Positions 1 through 8,431 of a DNA stretch of 23,287 bases are shown here, piece after piece. Under the pieces are notes generated by a model, which saw nothing but the letters and a program-made list of their open reading frames with translations, was not told the DNA's origin and did no database searches. The position numbers and the translations under genes are program-made. The stretch is taken from positions 1 through 23,287 of the forward strand of contig CAKPRA010000029.1 in NCBI GenBank assembly GCA_934180065.1. Direction: 5' to 3'. Position 1 is the first letter of the stretch. The number at the start of each line of letters is the position of its first letter. The stretch comes from an uncultured Clostridia bacterium (GTDB lineage: Bacteria > Bacillota > Clostridia > TANB77 > CAG-508).

Positions 1-17
1 TCTCTTTTCTCCTTTTC

Positions 18-269
18 CTATCGTAACAAAATTATTAATATAACTCCTGGAATTCCTAATATTCCAGAGCATATTATTGTAAACCAATTTAAACCTATAT
101 GAAAATTAAAATTAGCGCCTACTAAATTAATAATATAAATTAATCCCGCTCCTATAGCAGAATTTATAACTAATTTCATTATCTTCTTTAATGGCATAAT
201 AAAAATTTTTCCTATGATTATGAGAAAAATAATACATGATATATAAATTAATAAAGAATAATTTTCCAT
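18..269 (-). CDS. bofA: Pro-sigma-K processing inhibitor BofA family protein
   Basis: This is an 83-residue, almost entirely hydrophobic membrane protein. About three membrane segments are visible (residues ~5-25, ~36-52 and ~60-82). The C-terminal half has the BofA family pattern: GAGLIYIINL, then IGLNWFT, then a G-x-LG-PGV-L ending. In Bacillus, BofA sits in the forespore-facing membrane and holds the SpoIVFB protease inactive until the SpoIVFA/BofA complex is relieved, which delays sigma-K maturation. Length and ending match the family. The ATG is preceded by an AGAGGTGG ribosome binding site. It lies downstream of yaaL on the same strand, the classic yaaL-bofA neighbourhood, but here a FAD-dependent dehydrogenase gene separates them. 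Family assignment is strong. The exact role in this organism is inferred. Confidence 0.9.
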   Translation of the reverse strand: MENYSLLIYISCIIFLIIIGKIFIMPLKKIMKLVINSAIGAGLIYIINLVGANFNFHIGLNWFTIICSGILGIPGVILIILLR

Positions 270-323
270 AAAACCACCTCTTTATTATATATATCAAAAC
301 TGGACAAATATTCCAAATTTATA

Positions 324-1877
324 TTACTTTTCTAAAACTGCAATTGCACATTTAATTCCATCTACAGCAGCCGACATTATTCCACCTGCATATCCAGCCC
401 CTTCTCCACAAGGATACAAACCAGATATATTAGATTCTTTTTTTTCATTTCTAGTAATTTGAACTGGTGAAGAGCTTCTTGTTTCTACTCCTGTTAAAAT
501 TGCATCTGGATTTGCAAAACCTTTAATCGATTTTTCAAAATATTCAATTCCTTCTATCAATGTTTTAGAAACAAAATCAGGCAATATCTCATTTAAATTT
601 GATAAAGTAACTCCTGGTTTATATGTTGGTTTTATTTCTCCAATAAATGTTGACTTTTTATTATTTTTAAAATCTTCAAACCTTTGGATTGGTGCAAAAT
701 AATTACTTCCACCTAATTTAAAGGCTTCTTGCTCCAACATTTTCTGAAAATACATACCTTCCAAAGGAGAATCTCCTCTAAAATCATCTGGTGTGACATT
801 TACCAAAACAGCACTATTTGCATTTTCTCCATCTCTTGCAAATTTACTCATTCCATTAGTAACAATTGTATTTTCTTCGCTTGATGATGCCATAACTGTT
901 CCACCTGGACACATACAAAAAGTATAACAAGATCTGTCTTTTCCATGGTACACTAGCTTATATTCTGCTGGTGGTAACTTTAATTTGGTATTTTCACCAT
1001 ATTGAGATTTATTTATCATTTCTTGTTTATGTTCAATTCTAACACCAACCGAAAAATTTTTCTTTTCCATTTTTACACCTTTTTCATACAATTTTTCAAA
1101 GGTATCTTTAGCACTATGTCCAATTGCTAAAATAACCGTATCTGTTTCAAATGTTTTACCACTACTGCATTTTACAGCAACTATTTTAGAGCCCTGAATT
1201 TCAAAATCCACAACTTTTTCATTAAATAGAAATGTTCCTCCCAATTCTATAATTTTATTTCTCATATTTTTAATAATATTAATAAGATTATCTGTTCCTA
1301 TATGAGGTTTATTCATGTACAGTATTTGTTTTGGTGCACCAAAATTATAAAATTCTTGCAATACATTTTTACATAATGGATTATGAATTCCACTTGTTAA
1401 TTTTCCATCAGAAAAAGTGCCAGCTCCACCTTCTCCAAATTGTACATTTGACATTGTATTTAATTTACCACTTTTTAAAAATTCATCAACATCAGCTTTT
1501 CTTTCATCTACATTTTTTCCTTGCTCTATTATTATAGGTTTAATCCCGTTTTTTACCAATGTTAAAGCAGAAAATAAACCTGCAGGACCAGCTCCAATTA
1601 TTATAGGTCTTACATTACTTTTTCTTTTAATTTCAATTACTATATCTTTAGTTTCGATAACTTTTTGAGCATTTTTTATTTTTCCTTCATTTTTACAACT
1701 AATCTCAACAGTATAATTATAAAAAATATCATTTTTATTTCTTGCATCAATAGACTTTTTTATAATTCTCTTTTCTGTAACATTTTTAGGATTTATTCTA
1801 TATTTTTTGTAAATCTCTTCAAATAGCTCTTCTTCATTCATATCTTTTCTAATTTTAATATTACTTAATCTTACCAT
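324..1877 (-). CDS. NAD(P)/FAD-dependent oxidoreductase, COG2509-type dehydrogenase
   Basis: This 517-residue protein has an N-terminal domain of about 85 residues, then a Rossmann FAD-binding motif GAGPAG at residues 95-100. Further family marks are GEGGAGTFSDGKL (about 148-160), a CMCPGG segment in the middle, and a C-terminal GLYPCGEGAGYAGG segment that closes the FAD site. This order matches the 'uncharacterised FAD-dependent dehydrogenase' family common in Firmicutes and Bacteroidota. The family is predicted to be cytosolic and its substrate is not known. The ATG has an AGAGGA ribosome binding site and a good sigma-A promoter lies just upstream, so it may be transcribed separately from yaaL. 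It lies between yaaL and bofA, genes that are usually adjacent. The family call is firm; no reaction can be assigned. Confidence 0.9.
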   Translation of the reverse strand: MVRLSNIKIRKDMNEEELFEEIYKKYRINPKNVTEKRIIKKSIDARNKNDIFYNYTVEISCKNEGKIKNAQKVIETKDIVIEIKRKSNVRPIIIGAGPAGLFSALTLVKNGIKPIIIEQGKNVDERKADVDEFLKSGKLNTMSNVQFGEGGAGTFSDGKLTSGIHNPLCKNVLQEFYNFGAPKQILYMNKPHIGTDNLINIIKNMRNKIIELGGTFLFNEKVVDFEIQGSKIVAVKCSSGKTFETDTVILAIGHSAKDTFEKLYEKGVKMEKKNFSVGVRIEHKQEMINKSQYGENTKLKLPPAEYKLVYHGKDRSCYTFCMCPGGTVMASSSEENTIVTNGMSKFARDGENANSAVLVNVTPDDFRGDSPLEGMYFQKMLEQEAFKLGGSNYFAPIQRFEDFKNNKKSTFIGEIKPTYKPGVTLSNLNEILPDFVSKTLIEGIEYFEKSIKGFANPDAILTGVETRSSSPVQITRNEKKESNISGLYPCGEGAGYAGGIMSAAVDGIKCAIAVLEK

Positions 1878-1905
1878 AATTATTTCCTCTTTAAAATTTT
1901 GTATA

Positions 1906-1934
1906 ATTATATTATATTTTCACATATATTGCAA
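1906..1934 (-). promoter_or_regulatory. Sigma-A promoter for the FAD-dependent dehydrogenase gene
   Basis: Read on the minus strand, a TTGCAA -35 (1929-1934) is followed by a 17-bp spacer and a perfect TATAAT -10 (1906-1911). This is about 28 bp upstream of the ATG at 1877, with AGAGGA in between. Confidence 0.5.
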
Positions 1935-1947
1935 TTACTTTAAATTA

Positions 1948-2214
1948 TTATCCATTCTTTAAATTCGCACATTCTCCCATATCTATGGTCATTCCAATTG
2001 TTTTTGCTTTTCCTATTAAATAATCCAATTTAGCTTGCTCAGCCTTCATTGTATATAAAAAATAATCTATTAATTTTCCCTCGGCATATTCATAATTTAT
2101 ATTAGCATCATTAATTATCTTTTTGGTTTTCAAAATTGTATCCATAAGGTCCTGATTTTTCTCCTCTTCACTTTTTTCTAAAATAATATCATCTTTTTCA
2201 TATTTTGAATGCAT
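1948..2214 (-). CDS. yaaL: YaaL/DUF2508 family protein
   Basis: This is an 88-residue, soluble, mostly helical protein. From residue ~23 on it matches the DUF2508 (YaaL) pattern: a D-x-x-x-x-I-x-x-TKK helix, then NYEYAEGKLIDYFLYTMKAEQAKLDYL (positions ~40-65), ending in an AK-x-x-G segment. The conserved DYFLY-x-x-KAEQAKLDYL core is the most diagnostic part. The start is supported by AAGGAGG 9 bp upstream of the ATG. In many Firmicutes yaaL sits between recR and bofA, and bofA is indeed downstream here, after one intervening gene. Its molecular function is unknown. The family call rests on this motif and the synteny. Confidence 0.8.
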   Translation of the reverse strand: MHSKYEKDDIILEKSEEEKNQDLMDTILKTKKIINDANINYEYAEGKLIDYFLYTMKAEQAKLDYLIGKAKTIGMTIDMGECANLKNG

Positions 2215-2289
2215 ATTTGCTTGTCCTCCTTAATAAAATATATTAAATTATATTCATAAATTTCATAATTATTCCTATTTAAAAAAAAA

Positions 2290-2356
2290 TGTCAGTGGGG
2301 ACGGAACTTTTTGACAACAAAAAATAAGTTGTCAAAAAGCTCCGTCCCCACTGACA
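2290..2356. repeat. GGGACGG-type palindromic repeat, copy 1
   Basis: Two 29-bp arms (2290-2318 and 2328-2356) pair around a 9-nt loop with a single mismatch. The arms begin TGTCAGTGGGGACGG and end CTTTTTGACAAC. The hairpin begins 11 bp after the stop codon of the lipoprotein gene, so it would form in that gene's 3' UTR. The same arm occurs three more times at 3652-3796. The arms are much richer in G+C than their surroundings, which suggests a mobile or dispersed element. Confidence 0.9.
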
Positions 2357-2367
2357 CTGATTCTTCT

Positions 2368-3597
2368 CTAAAATTTATATAGCTCTGTTATTTCTTTTGT
2401 ATTTGTATTATATTTGAAACAAACTGTTTTTTGTCTTTTATATGCATATCTCCATCCTATGTCCTCTTGAGAATAATGTACTCCATAGTCTAAAGTTACA
2501 TATATTTCATTTCCAATTATTGCACTTTCAGCCAAATTAATTGTATGTTCATCATCTGAAGTAAATCCAAACTTTGCATTTATTTCTTTTTCTGTTAATA
2601 TTGTTTTTCTTTCTTTTGTAGATTCATCAACATATACTAAATTATTTACAATTTTTCCATTTTCCATTTTAGAATCAATATACACTCCACTTAATTTTTG
2701 AGCATTCTCATCTTCTAAATTTTCTACTGATTCTTTTTGCAAATTACTTCCATCTTTATTCATAGTAAAACAATATTCATCTTGTAAAATGTGTGCTGTT
2801 CCAGCACGATAACCTATATAGAATTTTATTTTTCCATTTTCTTCGCCAAATTCTACAATTTCCATTGATTGATCAGTTGCTTCTTTAAATAAATCTTTTC
2901 TTGAAAAAGTTGCTATTGTTCCATTATCTTTATTATCTTTTATAGTTCCTATTTTTAATATATCACCTTCATTATTTTCACTATAATATATCACATTATC
3001 AATTATATCGACAATATTAGCTTTTTCTTTTAAATTAACTATTTCATCTGTTTTTGTATTTATTGCAAATATATTCCCATTCGCATTAGTTTGACAAATT
3101 ATATATCCATCTATACTTCCTATAATTTCGCCTTTTTGATATTCCTTTTTATTTTCTCCATTCATATCAACTGAATAAATTTTATTATTTCCATATTGGT
3201 CTTCTGTATATTGTAAAAATATTTTTTCATTTGAAATGCATATATTTCCAAAACCTTTATCAGTTAATATGGTAGTTTGATTACCAGATTTATCTAATTT
3301 TATCAATTCATTTTTAATATTGTGATAAAATGAATACTTGTCAAATAATCCAGTAGTTTCTCTACTATCTGCAGTTAATTTCCAAAAATATGTTGCATCT
3401 TTATATTCCACAAAATCAGCTACATTTGTCGTAATTTGTTCATCTTGCTTTACTTGGTTTGATTGCTCATTTTTATTTTGATTACCTGCTTTTTCTCCTT
3501 CATCTTTTTCTTTAGTTGTTCCACAACCTGTTAGCATTATTAATAATATTGATACTATTGATAATATTAATATGCTTTTAATTTTTTCTTTTTTCAT
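2368..3597 (-). CDS. Secreted lipoprotein with DUF5050-like beta-propeller repeats
   Basis: This 409-residue lipoprotein has a basic N-terminus (MKKEKIK), a hydrophobic core to residue ~21 and a lipobox LTGC with the acylated Cys at residue 25. A charged, Gln/Asn-rich linker (about 28-55) follows. The rest consists of repeated short beta-strand units with N-G-x-I, V-D-M-N-G and K-D-G-S-N turns, such as KIYSVDMNGENKK and CFTMNKDGSNL. These resemble the DUF5050/YWTD-like propeller repeats of Clostridial lipoproteins. It is expected to be anchored on the outer face of the cytoplasmic membrane, where it may bind a ligand or partner protein. The ATG has a GGAGG site. A consensus promoter lies 30-60 bp upstream, with its -35 box inside a repeat. 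There are no catalytic motifs, so function is unknown. Confidence 0.75.
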   Translation of the reverse strand: MKKEKIKSILILSIVSILLIMLTGCGTTKEKDEGEKAGNQNKNEQSNQVKQDEQITTNVADFVEYKDATYFWKLTADSRETTGLFDKYSFYHNIKNELIKLDKSGNQTTILTDKGFGNICISNEKIFLQYTEDQYGNNKIYSVDMNGENKKEYQKGEIIGSIDGYIICQTNANGNIFAINTKTDEIVNLKEKANIVDIIDNVIYYSENNEGDILKIGTIKDNKDNGTIATFSRKDLFKEATDQSMEIVEFGEENGKIKFYIGYRAGTAHILQDEYCFTMNKDGSNLQKESVENLEDENAQKLSGVYIDSKMENGKIVNNLVYVDESTKERKTILTEKEINAKFGFTSDDEHTINLAESAIIGNEIYVTLDYGVHYSQEDIGWRYAYKRQKTVCFKYNTNTKEITELYKF

Positions 3598-3629
3598 TTG
3601 ATTTCCTCCAATCCTTATTTTATGCCATT

Positions 3630-3657
3630 ATTATATCATTATGTCGATGGATGTCAA
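3630..3657 (-). promoter_or_regulatory. Consensus sigma-A promoter for the lipoprotein gene, overlapping a repeat
   Basis: On the minus strand, TTGACA (3652-3657), a 16-bp spacer and TATAAT (3630-3635) form a perfect pair of hexamers. The -35 box lies inside the diverged left arm of the palindromic repeat that starts at 3652. Other arms read CTGACA at the same place. Confidence 0.7.
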
Positions 3658-3796
3658 TGGAGAGGGAGCTTTTTTGTCAGTAGGGACGGAGCTTTTTGAC
3701 AACCATTTTTTAAATATTTATTAAAAATGGTTGTCAAAAAGCTCCGTCCCTACTGACAAAAAATTGGTTGTCAAAAAGCTCCGTCCCCACTGACAC
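3652..3796. repeat. Nested GGGACGG-type palindromic repeat, copies 2-3
   Basis: An inner, essentially perfect palindrome has 43-bp arms (3670-3712 and 3721-3763) around an 8-nt loop. It is flanked by two more arms of the same family: a diverged left arm (3652-3675, about three substitutions) and an intact right arm (3764-3796). The arrangement looks like one copy lying inside another. The right arm overlaps the 3' end of trmH and supplies its last codons and stop. The left arm supplies the lipoprotein -35 box. Confidence 0.88.
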
Positions 3797-4583
3797 CTCC
3801 AAGTTTTAATCTTACATATTCATAAATCATTATGCCTGCGGCTACTGAAGCATTCAAGCTTTCTGTTTTTCCTAACATTGGTATTTTTACTTTATTATCA
3901 GCAATTTCTTGAACTTCTTGAGAAACACCATTAGCTTCATTTCCAATTACTATTACTTTTTTCATATAATCTATATCATAAATAGAGTCATTTGTATCAA
4001 GAGCTGTAACAACTATTTTAAATCCATTTTTTTTCATATTAATAAGATCTTTTATCAAATCATCAGATTTTATAATATTAACTCTAAATATAGCTCCCAT
4101 TGTTGATCTTACAACTTTTGAATTGAATGCATCTGCTGTATCATTTGATATAACTATTTGTTTTAAATTCGCACTATCTACAGTTCTTAGAATAGTTCCC
4201 AAATTACCAGGATCTTGTATACCATCTAATACAATAATTACATCTTCTTTATAATTTATTTTTTGAGATTTCTCAGCTCTTTTTATAACCGCCAAAATCC
4301 CCTGAGGATTTGAAACCTCTGTTATGCTCGCAAAGACCTTACTTGTAACATATATACAATTTAATTTTGCAATTTCATACATCAATTTTTTATCAAAAAT
4401 ATTTTCATTCATGCAGTCTTCACAAATAACAACATACTCAATATCAGCTTTTTCTTGAATTGCTTCACCTACAATTTTAATGCCCTCTATAATATATTTA
4501 TTATATGCATCTCTATATTTCTTTTCTTTTAATTTTTTAATACTTTTAATTAATTCATTATCTTTACTAGTAATAACTTGCAT
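3771..4583 (-). CDS. TrmH (SpoU) family RNA 2'-O-ribose methyltransferase
   Basis: This protein of about 270 residues transfers a methyl group from S-adenosylmethionine to a ribose 2'-OH in rRNA or tRNA. An N-terminal substrate-binding domain (residues ~1-105) precedes the knotted SPOUT domain. Motif 1 is DGIQDPGNLGTILRT (~120-134) with the catalytic Asn/Arg. Motif 2 is IGNEANG (~213-219) and motif 3 is ESLNASVAAGI (~241-251). The start at 4583 is chosen over an in-frame ATG at 4616 because AAGGAGG sits 8 bp before it. The gene lies 13 bp downstream of mfd, so the two are probably co-transcribed. The C-terminus is odd: after YEYVRLKLG the last residues (GVSGDGAF) and the stop are encoded by the palindromic repeat. 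The exact RNA target cannot be told. Confidence 0.9.
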   Translation of the reverse strand: MQVITSKDNELIKSIKKLKEKKYRDAYNKYIIEGIKIVGEAIQEKADIEYVVICEDCMNENIFDKKLMYEIAKLNCIYVTSKVFASITEVSNPQGILAVIKRAEKSQKINYKEDVIIVLDGIQDPGNLGTILRTVDSANLKQIVISNDTADAFNSKVVRSTMGAIFRVNIIKSDDLIKDLINMKKNGFKIVVTALDTNDSIYDIDYMKKVIVIGNEANGVSQEVQEIADNKVKIPMLGKTESLNASVAAGIMIYEYVRLKLGGVSGDGAF

Positions 4584-4596
4584 TTTGCCAACCTCC

Positions 4597-7500
4597 TTAA
4601 TTCGATTTATCACCACAAATCACATTTAAAAACTTTTTAATTTCTTCAAAGATAGTTTTATCATTACAATCTTTAATTTTTAAAGTTACATATGGATCTT
4701 TAGCTTGTGAAAATAATATTCTGTTTTTGTACATTTCAACTAACTTATTAACATCAACATCAAATTTCTTTTGATTAAAATAGAATACGAAATTCTCTCC
4801 TCTTTGAGATATTTTGATTATATTAGCAAGTTTAGCTAATTGTTTAATTCTTGCAACTTCTATTAAATTTTCAAGCTCTTCTGGCATAACACCATATCTA
4901 TCAATTAATTCATCTATTACATCTTGAATATCCGCTTCATTGTTGCATAAAGCTATATCTTGATATATTTCAATCTTTTGACTTGAATCACTAATATACT
5001 CATCTGGAATATAACTTGAAATATTTATATCAATTTGAACATCAATATCTTCTTCAACTTCATATCCTTGCATTTCTTTAACTACTTCATCAAGCAATTT
5101 GCAATACATATCATATCCAACTTGTTCCATATGACCGTGCTGAATTTCTCCTAATAAACTACCAGCTCCTCTTATTTCAAGGTCTCTCATTGCAATTTTA
5201 AAACCAGAGCCAAATTCAGTAAATTCTTTTATAGATTTTAATCTTTTATTAGCAACTTCTGATAATATTTTGTCTCTTTTGTACATAATATATGCATATG
5301 CTTGTTTATTACTTCTTCCTACTCTACCTCTTATTTGATATAACTGAGCAAGACCCAATCTTTCTGCATTTTCTACAATAATAGTATTAGCATTTGGAAT
5401 ATCAATTCCAGACTCTAAAATTGTGGTACATACTAACACATTTGTTTTTTGAGTAACAAAATCAGCCATAATTTCTTCAATTTCTTTACCAGTCATTTTT
5501 CCGTGTGCAAAACTAACTTTAGCTTCATCAACTAAACTAGAAATTTCTGCTGCTTTTTTAGCAATTCCTTCTACATTATTATATAAATAATAAACTTGAC
5601 CACCTCTTTCAAGCTCTTTAGTAATTGCCTCTTTTATAATTTCTGGGTCATATTCCATAACATAAGTTTGAACTGGTTTTCTATTTTGTGGTGGTTCATA
5701 TATTACAGACATATCTCTTACTCCAACAATAGACATATGTAGAGTTCTTGGTATTGGTGTAGCTGTCATAGTTAATACATCAACTGTATTTTTTAGCTGT
5801 TTAATTTTTTCTTTATCTTTAACTCCAAATCTATGCTCTTCATCTATTATTAATAATCCTAGGTCCTTAAATTCAACATCTTTACTTAATACTCTATGTG
5901 TTCCAACAATAACATCAATTTCTCCAAGTTTTAATTTTTTTATAATATCATCTTGTTGTTTTTTAGTTTTAAATCTATTTAAAACCTCAACTCTAATTGG
6001 ATATTCCTTCATACGCTCTTTAAAATTTTCATATTGTTGATCTGCTAAAACTGTTGTTGGTACTAAATATACAACTTGTTTTTGATCCATAACACATTTA
6101 AATGCTGCTCTTATTGCAACTTCTGTTTTTCCATATCCAACATCACCACATAAAAGTCTATCCATAGGCTTTTGATTTTCCATATCTTTTTTTACTTCAT
6201 CAATGCATCTTAATTGATCATCTGTTTCTATATATGGAAAGCTATTTTCAAATTGAGTTTGCCATTCATTGTCCTTAGAAAAAGCATGACCTTTTGCTTT
6301 TTGCCTTTTGGCATATAGCTCTATTAGCTCTCTTGCAACAGCTCTTAAATTATTTTTAACTTTAGCTTTTGTATTAGACCAATCTTTTCCACCTAATTTA
6401 TAAATTTTAGGAACTCCGTCTCCACCTACATATTTTCTTACTGTATCCAATGAATTAGTTGGAACATATAAAATATCGTCATCTCTATATCTAATTTTAA
6501 TATAGTCTTTTGTTATTTCTCCTGTTTTTATTGTATTTACACCTATATATTGACCAATTCCGTGAACTTTATGAACTACATAATCACCAATTCTTAAATC
6601 TGCAAATACAACTTTTTCGCTTTGTTTAAATACATTATTTGCTTTTCTCTTTTTTGTTTTTGTTGTAAAAAATTCTTCACTACTTATTACTAATAATTTA
6701 GTATCTTTACATTCAAAACCAGATGATAATGCTCCTGTTGTTACAACTACTTCGCCATAATTTACATTATTTATATTTTTTATATAACGATGTGGAATAT
6801 CGTTATCTGTTAATAATAATGATAGTTTTCTTGCATTTTCTTCATTACCACCTAATATTACAACTTTCTTTTTTAAATCAATTGATTCTTTTAATGTGTT
6901 TAGTAATATTTCTGTTTCGGCTCTATAATAGTTTACATCTCTATATTTAAAGTAATAAACATTATTTCCATATGATGCATCTGTTTTTTCAATATTTATA
7001 TGATTTAAATCTGCTATATCGTATGAATAATCACTTATACTTTCAATTGCATCTGGTATTATTCTTCCTTTTTCTGCTATACTTTTTATTAAATTATTAT
7101 TATCTATTTTTATATTATCTATTCTTTGCTTTATTTTTGTTTCTTCATCTAGTATTAATAGATATTTATCAGATATGTAATCTAAAAAATTGGCTTGATT
7201 TTCATAAAATAAATCAAAATATTTATCTATTTTGCTTAAATAATTTCCAGAGCAAATTAGCTCTTTATCTTCTTCGGAGCATTTTTTATAAGAATCTATT
7301 TTATGTTTTATATCATCTATATCTGTTTCTAAAATAAATTCATGACATGGGTATATATCAATACTATCACTCATTTCGGTTGACCTTTGTGAAAGTATTT
7401 CAAATTTTCTTATTGAATCAACTTCATCTCCCCAGAATTCAATTCTTGTACCATATTTTTCAGTTAATGAAATATCAACAATTCCGCCTCTAACTGCAAA

Positions 7501-8013
7501 TTGTCCTCTTCCTTCTACCATATCTGAACGCTCATAGCCTAGTGATACTAAATATTTTTTTAAGTCTTCAAGTTTACACTCACTTCCAACTTTCAATTTT
7601 AAAATATTTTTATACAATGTTTTTTTTGCAATCATTTTTTGCATTATAGCTTCTATTGTTGTAACTACTATATTTACTTTATTTGTTATTATTTTATTTA
7701 AAACATCAATTCTTTCATATGGTAAATCTTTACTTTCTACAAGATAGTCATATGTTGCAATTTCTCTTTTTGGAAATATTTCTACATTATCATAAAAATA
7801 TTTTAGATCTCTTGCTATTCTTTTGGCTTGTAATTCATTATATGTTATTATACATATGTTTTTTTTCGTTTCATCTTTTATTGCTGAAATAAATTGAGCT
7901 TCACCAACGTCAGATAAGCCCGATATGGTTATCGGGCTGGTGTTATTTTTTATATCTTCTATAAGCTCTAAAAACTTTTGATTTTGCTCTAAATCTTTAC
8001 AAAGTTCATTCAT
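4597..8013 (-). CDS. mfd: Transcription-repair coupling factor Mfd
   Basis: This full-length 1138-residue Mfd is a cytosolic ATP-driven translocase. It removes RNA polymerase stalled at DNA lesions and recruits UvrA. UvrB-like N-terminal domains come first (about 1-350, with RGGIVDI near 176-181). The RNA-polymerase interaction domain is at ~471-535 (RIGDYVVHKVHGIGQYIG). The RecG-like motor has Walker A GDVGYGKT (623-630), Walker B DEEH (724-727) and motif III TATPIPRT (750-757). An RGRVGRS motif VI and the C-terminal TRCF domain follow. No domain appears broken. The ATG has AAGGAG about 14 bp upstream, a longish spacing. A small TSCPD gene precedes it by 59 bp and trmH follows by 13 bp. Confidence 0.98.
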   Translation of the reverse strand: MNELCKDLEQNQKFLELIEDIKNNTSPITISGLSDVGEAQFISAIKDETKKNICIITYNELQAKRIARDLKYFYDNVEIFPKREIATYDYLVESKDLPYERIDVLNKIITNKVNIVVTTIEAIMQKMIAKKTLYKNILKLKVGSECKLEDLKKYLVSLGYERSDMVEGRGQFAVRGGIVDISLTEKYGTRIEFWGDEVDSIRKFEILSQRSTEMSDSIDIYPCHEFILETDIDDIKHKIDSYKKCSEEDKELICSGNYLSKIDKYFDLFYENQANFLDYISDKYLLILDEETKIKQRIDNIKIDNNNLIKSIAEKGRIIPDAIESISDYSYDIADLNHINIEKTDASYGNNVYYFKYRDVNYYRAETEILLNTLKESIDLKKKVVILGGNEENARKLSLLLTDNDIPHRYIKNINNVNYGEVVVTTGALSSGFECKDTKLLVISSEEFFTTKTKKRKANNVFKQSEKVVFADLRIGDYVVHKVHGIGQYIGVNTIKTGEITKDYIKIRYRDDDILYVPTNSLDTVRKYVGGDGVPKIYKLGGKDWSNTKAKVKNNLRAVARELIELYAKRQKAKGHAFSKDNEWQTQFENSFPYIETDDQLRCIDEVKKDMENQKPMDRLLCGDVGYGKTEVAIRAAFKCVMDQKQVVYLVPTTVLADQQYENFKERMKEYPIRVEVLNRFKTKKQQDDIIKKLKLGEIDVIVGTHRVLSKDVEFKDLGLLIIDEEHRFGVKDKEKIKQLKNTVDVLTMTATPIPRTLHMSIVGVRDMSVIYEPPQNRKPVQTYVMEYDPEIIKEAITKELERGGQVYYLYNNVEGIAKKAAEISSLVDEAKVSFAHGKMTGKEIEEIMADFVTQKTNVLVCTTILESGIDIPNANTIIVENAERLGLAQLYQIRGRVGRSNKQAYAYIMYKRDKILSEVANKRLKSIKEFTEFGSGFKIAMRDLEIRGAGSLLGEIQHGHMEQVGYDMYCKLLDEVVKEMQGYEVEEDIDVQIDINISSYIPDEYISDSSQKIEIYQDIALCNNEADIQDVIDELIDRYGVMPEELENLIEVARIKQLAKLANIIKISQRGENFVFYFNQKKFDVDVNKLVEMYKNRILFSQAKDPYVTLKIKDCNDKTIFEEIKKFLNVICGDKSN

Positions 8014-8072
8014 TGTTATAAATAACTCTCCTTTTTATGATAGCAAAATTATTGGATTGCTATTATATATTT

Positions 8073-8324
8073 TTACATAGCACTTTTCATTTCTTCAAGG
8101 GCTTTTGCTATTTGGTCTGGACATGATGTGTCTTTAAATCCACATTTTATTCCTTTTAATCTTGATATTGCATCATCTATATTCATTCCTATTAGTAATT
8201 GTGATATTCCTTTTAGATTGCCATCACATCCACCTATTACTTTTACGCTTTTTATTATGTTATGCTCTACGTTTAATATTATTTCTGATGAGCATACGCC
8301 TTGGGTTTTATATCTATATTCCAT
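8073..8324 (-). CDS. TIGR03905-family TSCPD domain protein
   Basis: This is an 83-residue soluble protein. Its single domain begins YKTQGVCSSEI and continues with V-x-GGCDGNLKGIS (~33-43), LIGM, an I-x-x-LKGI-x-CG segment and the signature TSCPDQIAKAL near the C-terminus. The TSCPD domain is also found at the C-terminus of some vitamin B12-dependent ribonucleotide reductases. This free-standing family is common in anaerobic Firmicutes and has no known function. Three conserved cysteines (in GGCDG, KCGF and TSCPD) suggest metal or thiol chemistry, which is inference. I chose the ATG at 8324 over one at 8366 because AAGGAGG lies 7 bp upstream and a consensus promoter lies just beyond. mfd follows at 59 bp. 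Confidence 0.88.
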   Translation of the reverse strand: MEYRYKTQGVCSSEIILNVEHNIIKSVKVIGGCDGNLKGISQLLIGMNIDDAISRLKGIKCGFKDTSCPDQIAKALEEMKSAM

Positions 8325-8356
8325 TGTTTCCTCCTTGTGTGAATTTAATATACATA

Positions 8357-8385
8357 ATAATAGCAAAAAAATGTTCTGTAGTCAA
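8357..8385 (-). promoter_or_regulatory. Sigma-A promoter for the TSCPD gene (and possibly mfd-trmH)
   Basis: On the minus strand TTGACT (8380-8385), a 17-bp spacer and TATTAT (8357-8362) lie about 33 bp upstream of the ATG at 8324. This promoter position also excludes the longer reading from 8366. Confidence 0.6.
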
Positions 8386-8431
8386 GTGGGGAGGTAGTGT
8401 TAGTTTGGATATTGTGCTTATTGGGGGGTCA

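Noticed and set aside
3771..4616. trmH start at the upstream ATG at 4616, overlapping mfd.
   Set aside because: AAGGAGG lies 8 bp before the ATG at 4583, and the family's usual N-terminus (ITSKDNELIK) begins there.
6972..7337. A 121-codon plus-strand open frame inside mfd.
   Set aside because: It is antisense to a well-conserved domain of Mfd and its Leu/Tyr/Phe-rich translation is what the reverse of Lys/Asp/Ile-rich coding sequence gives. No ribosome binding site.
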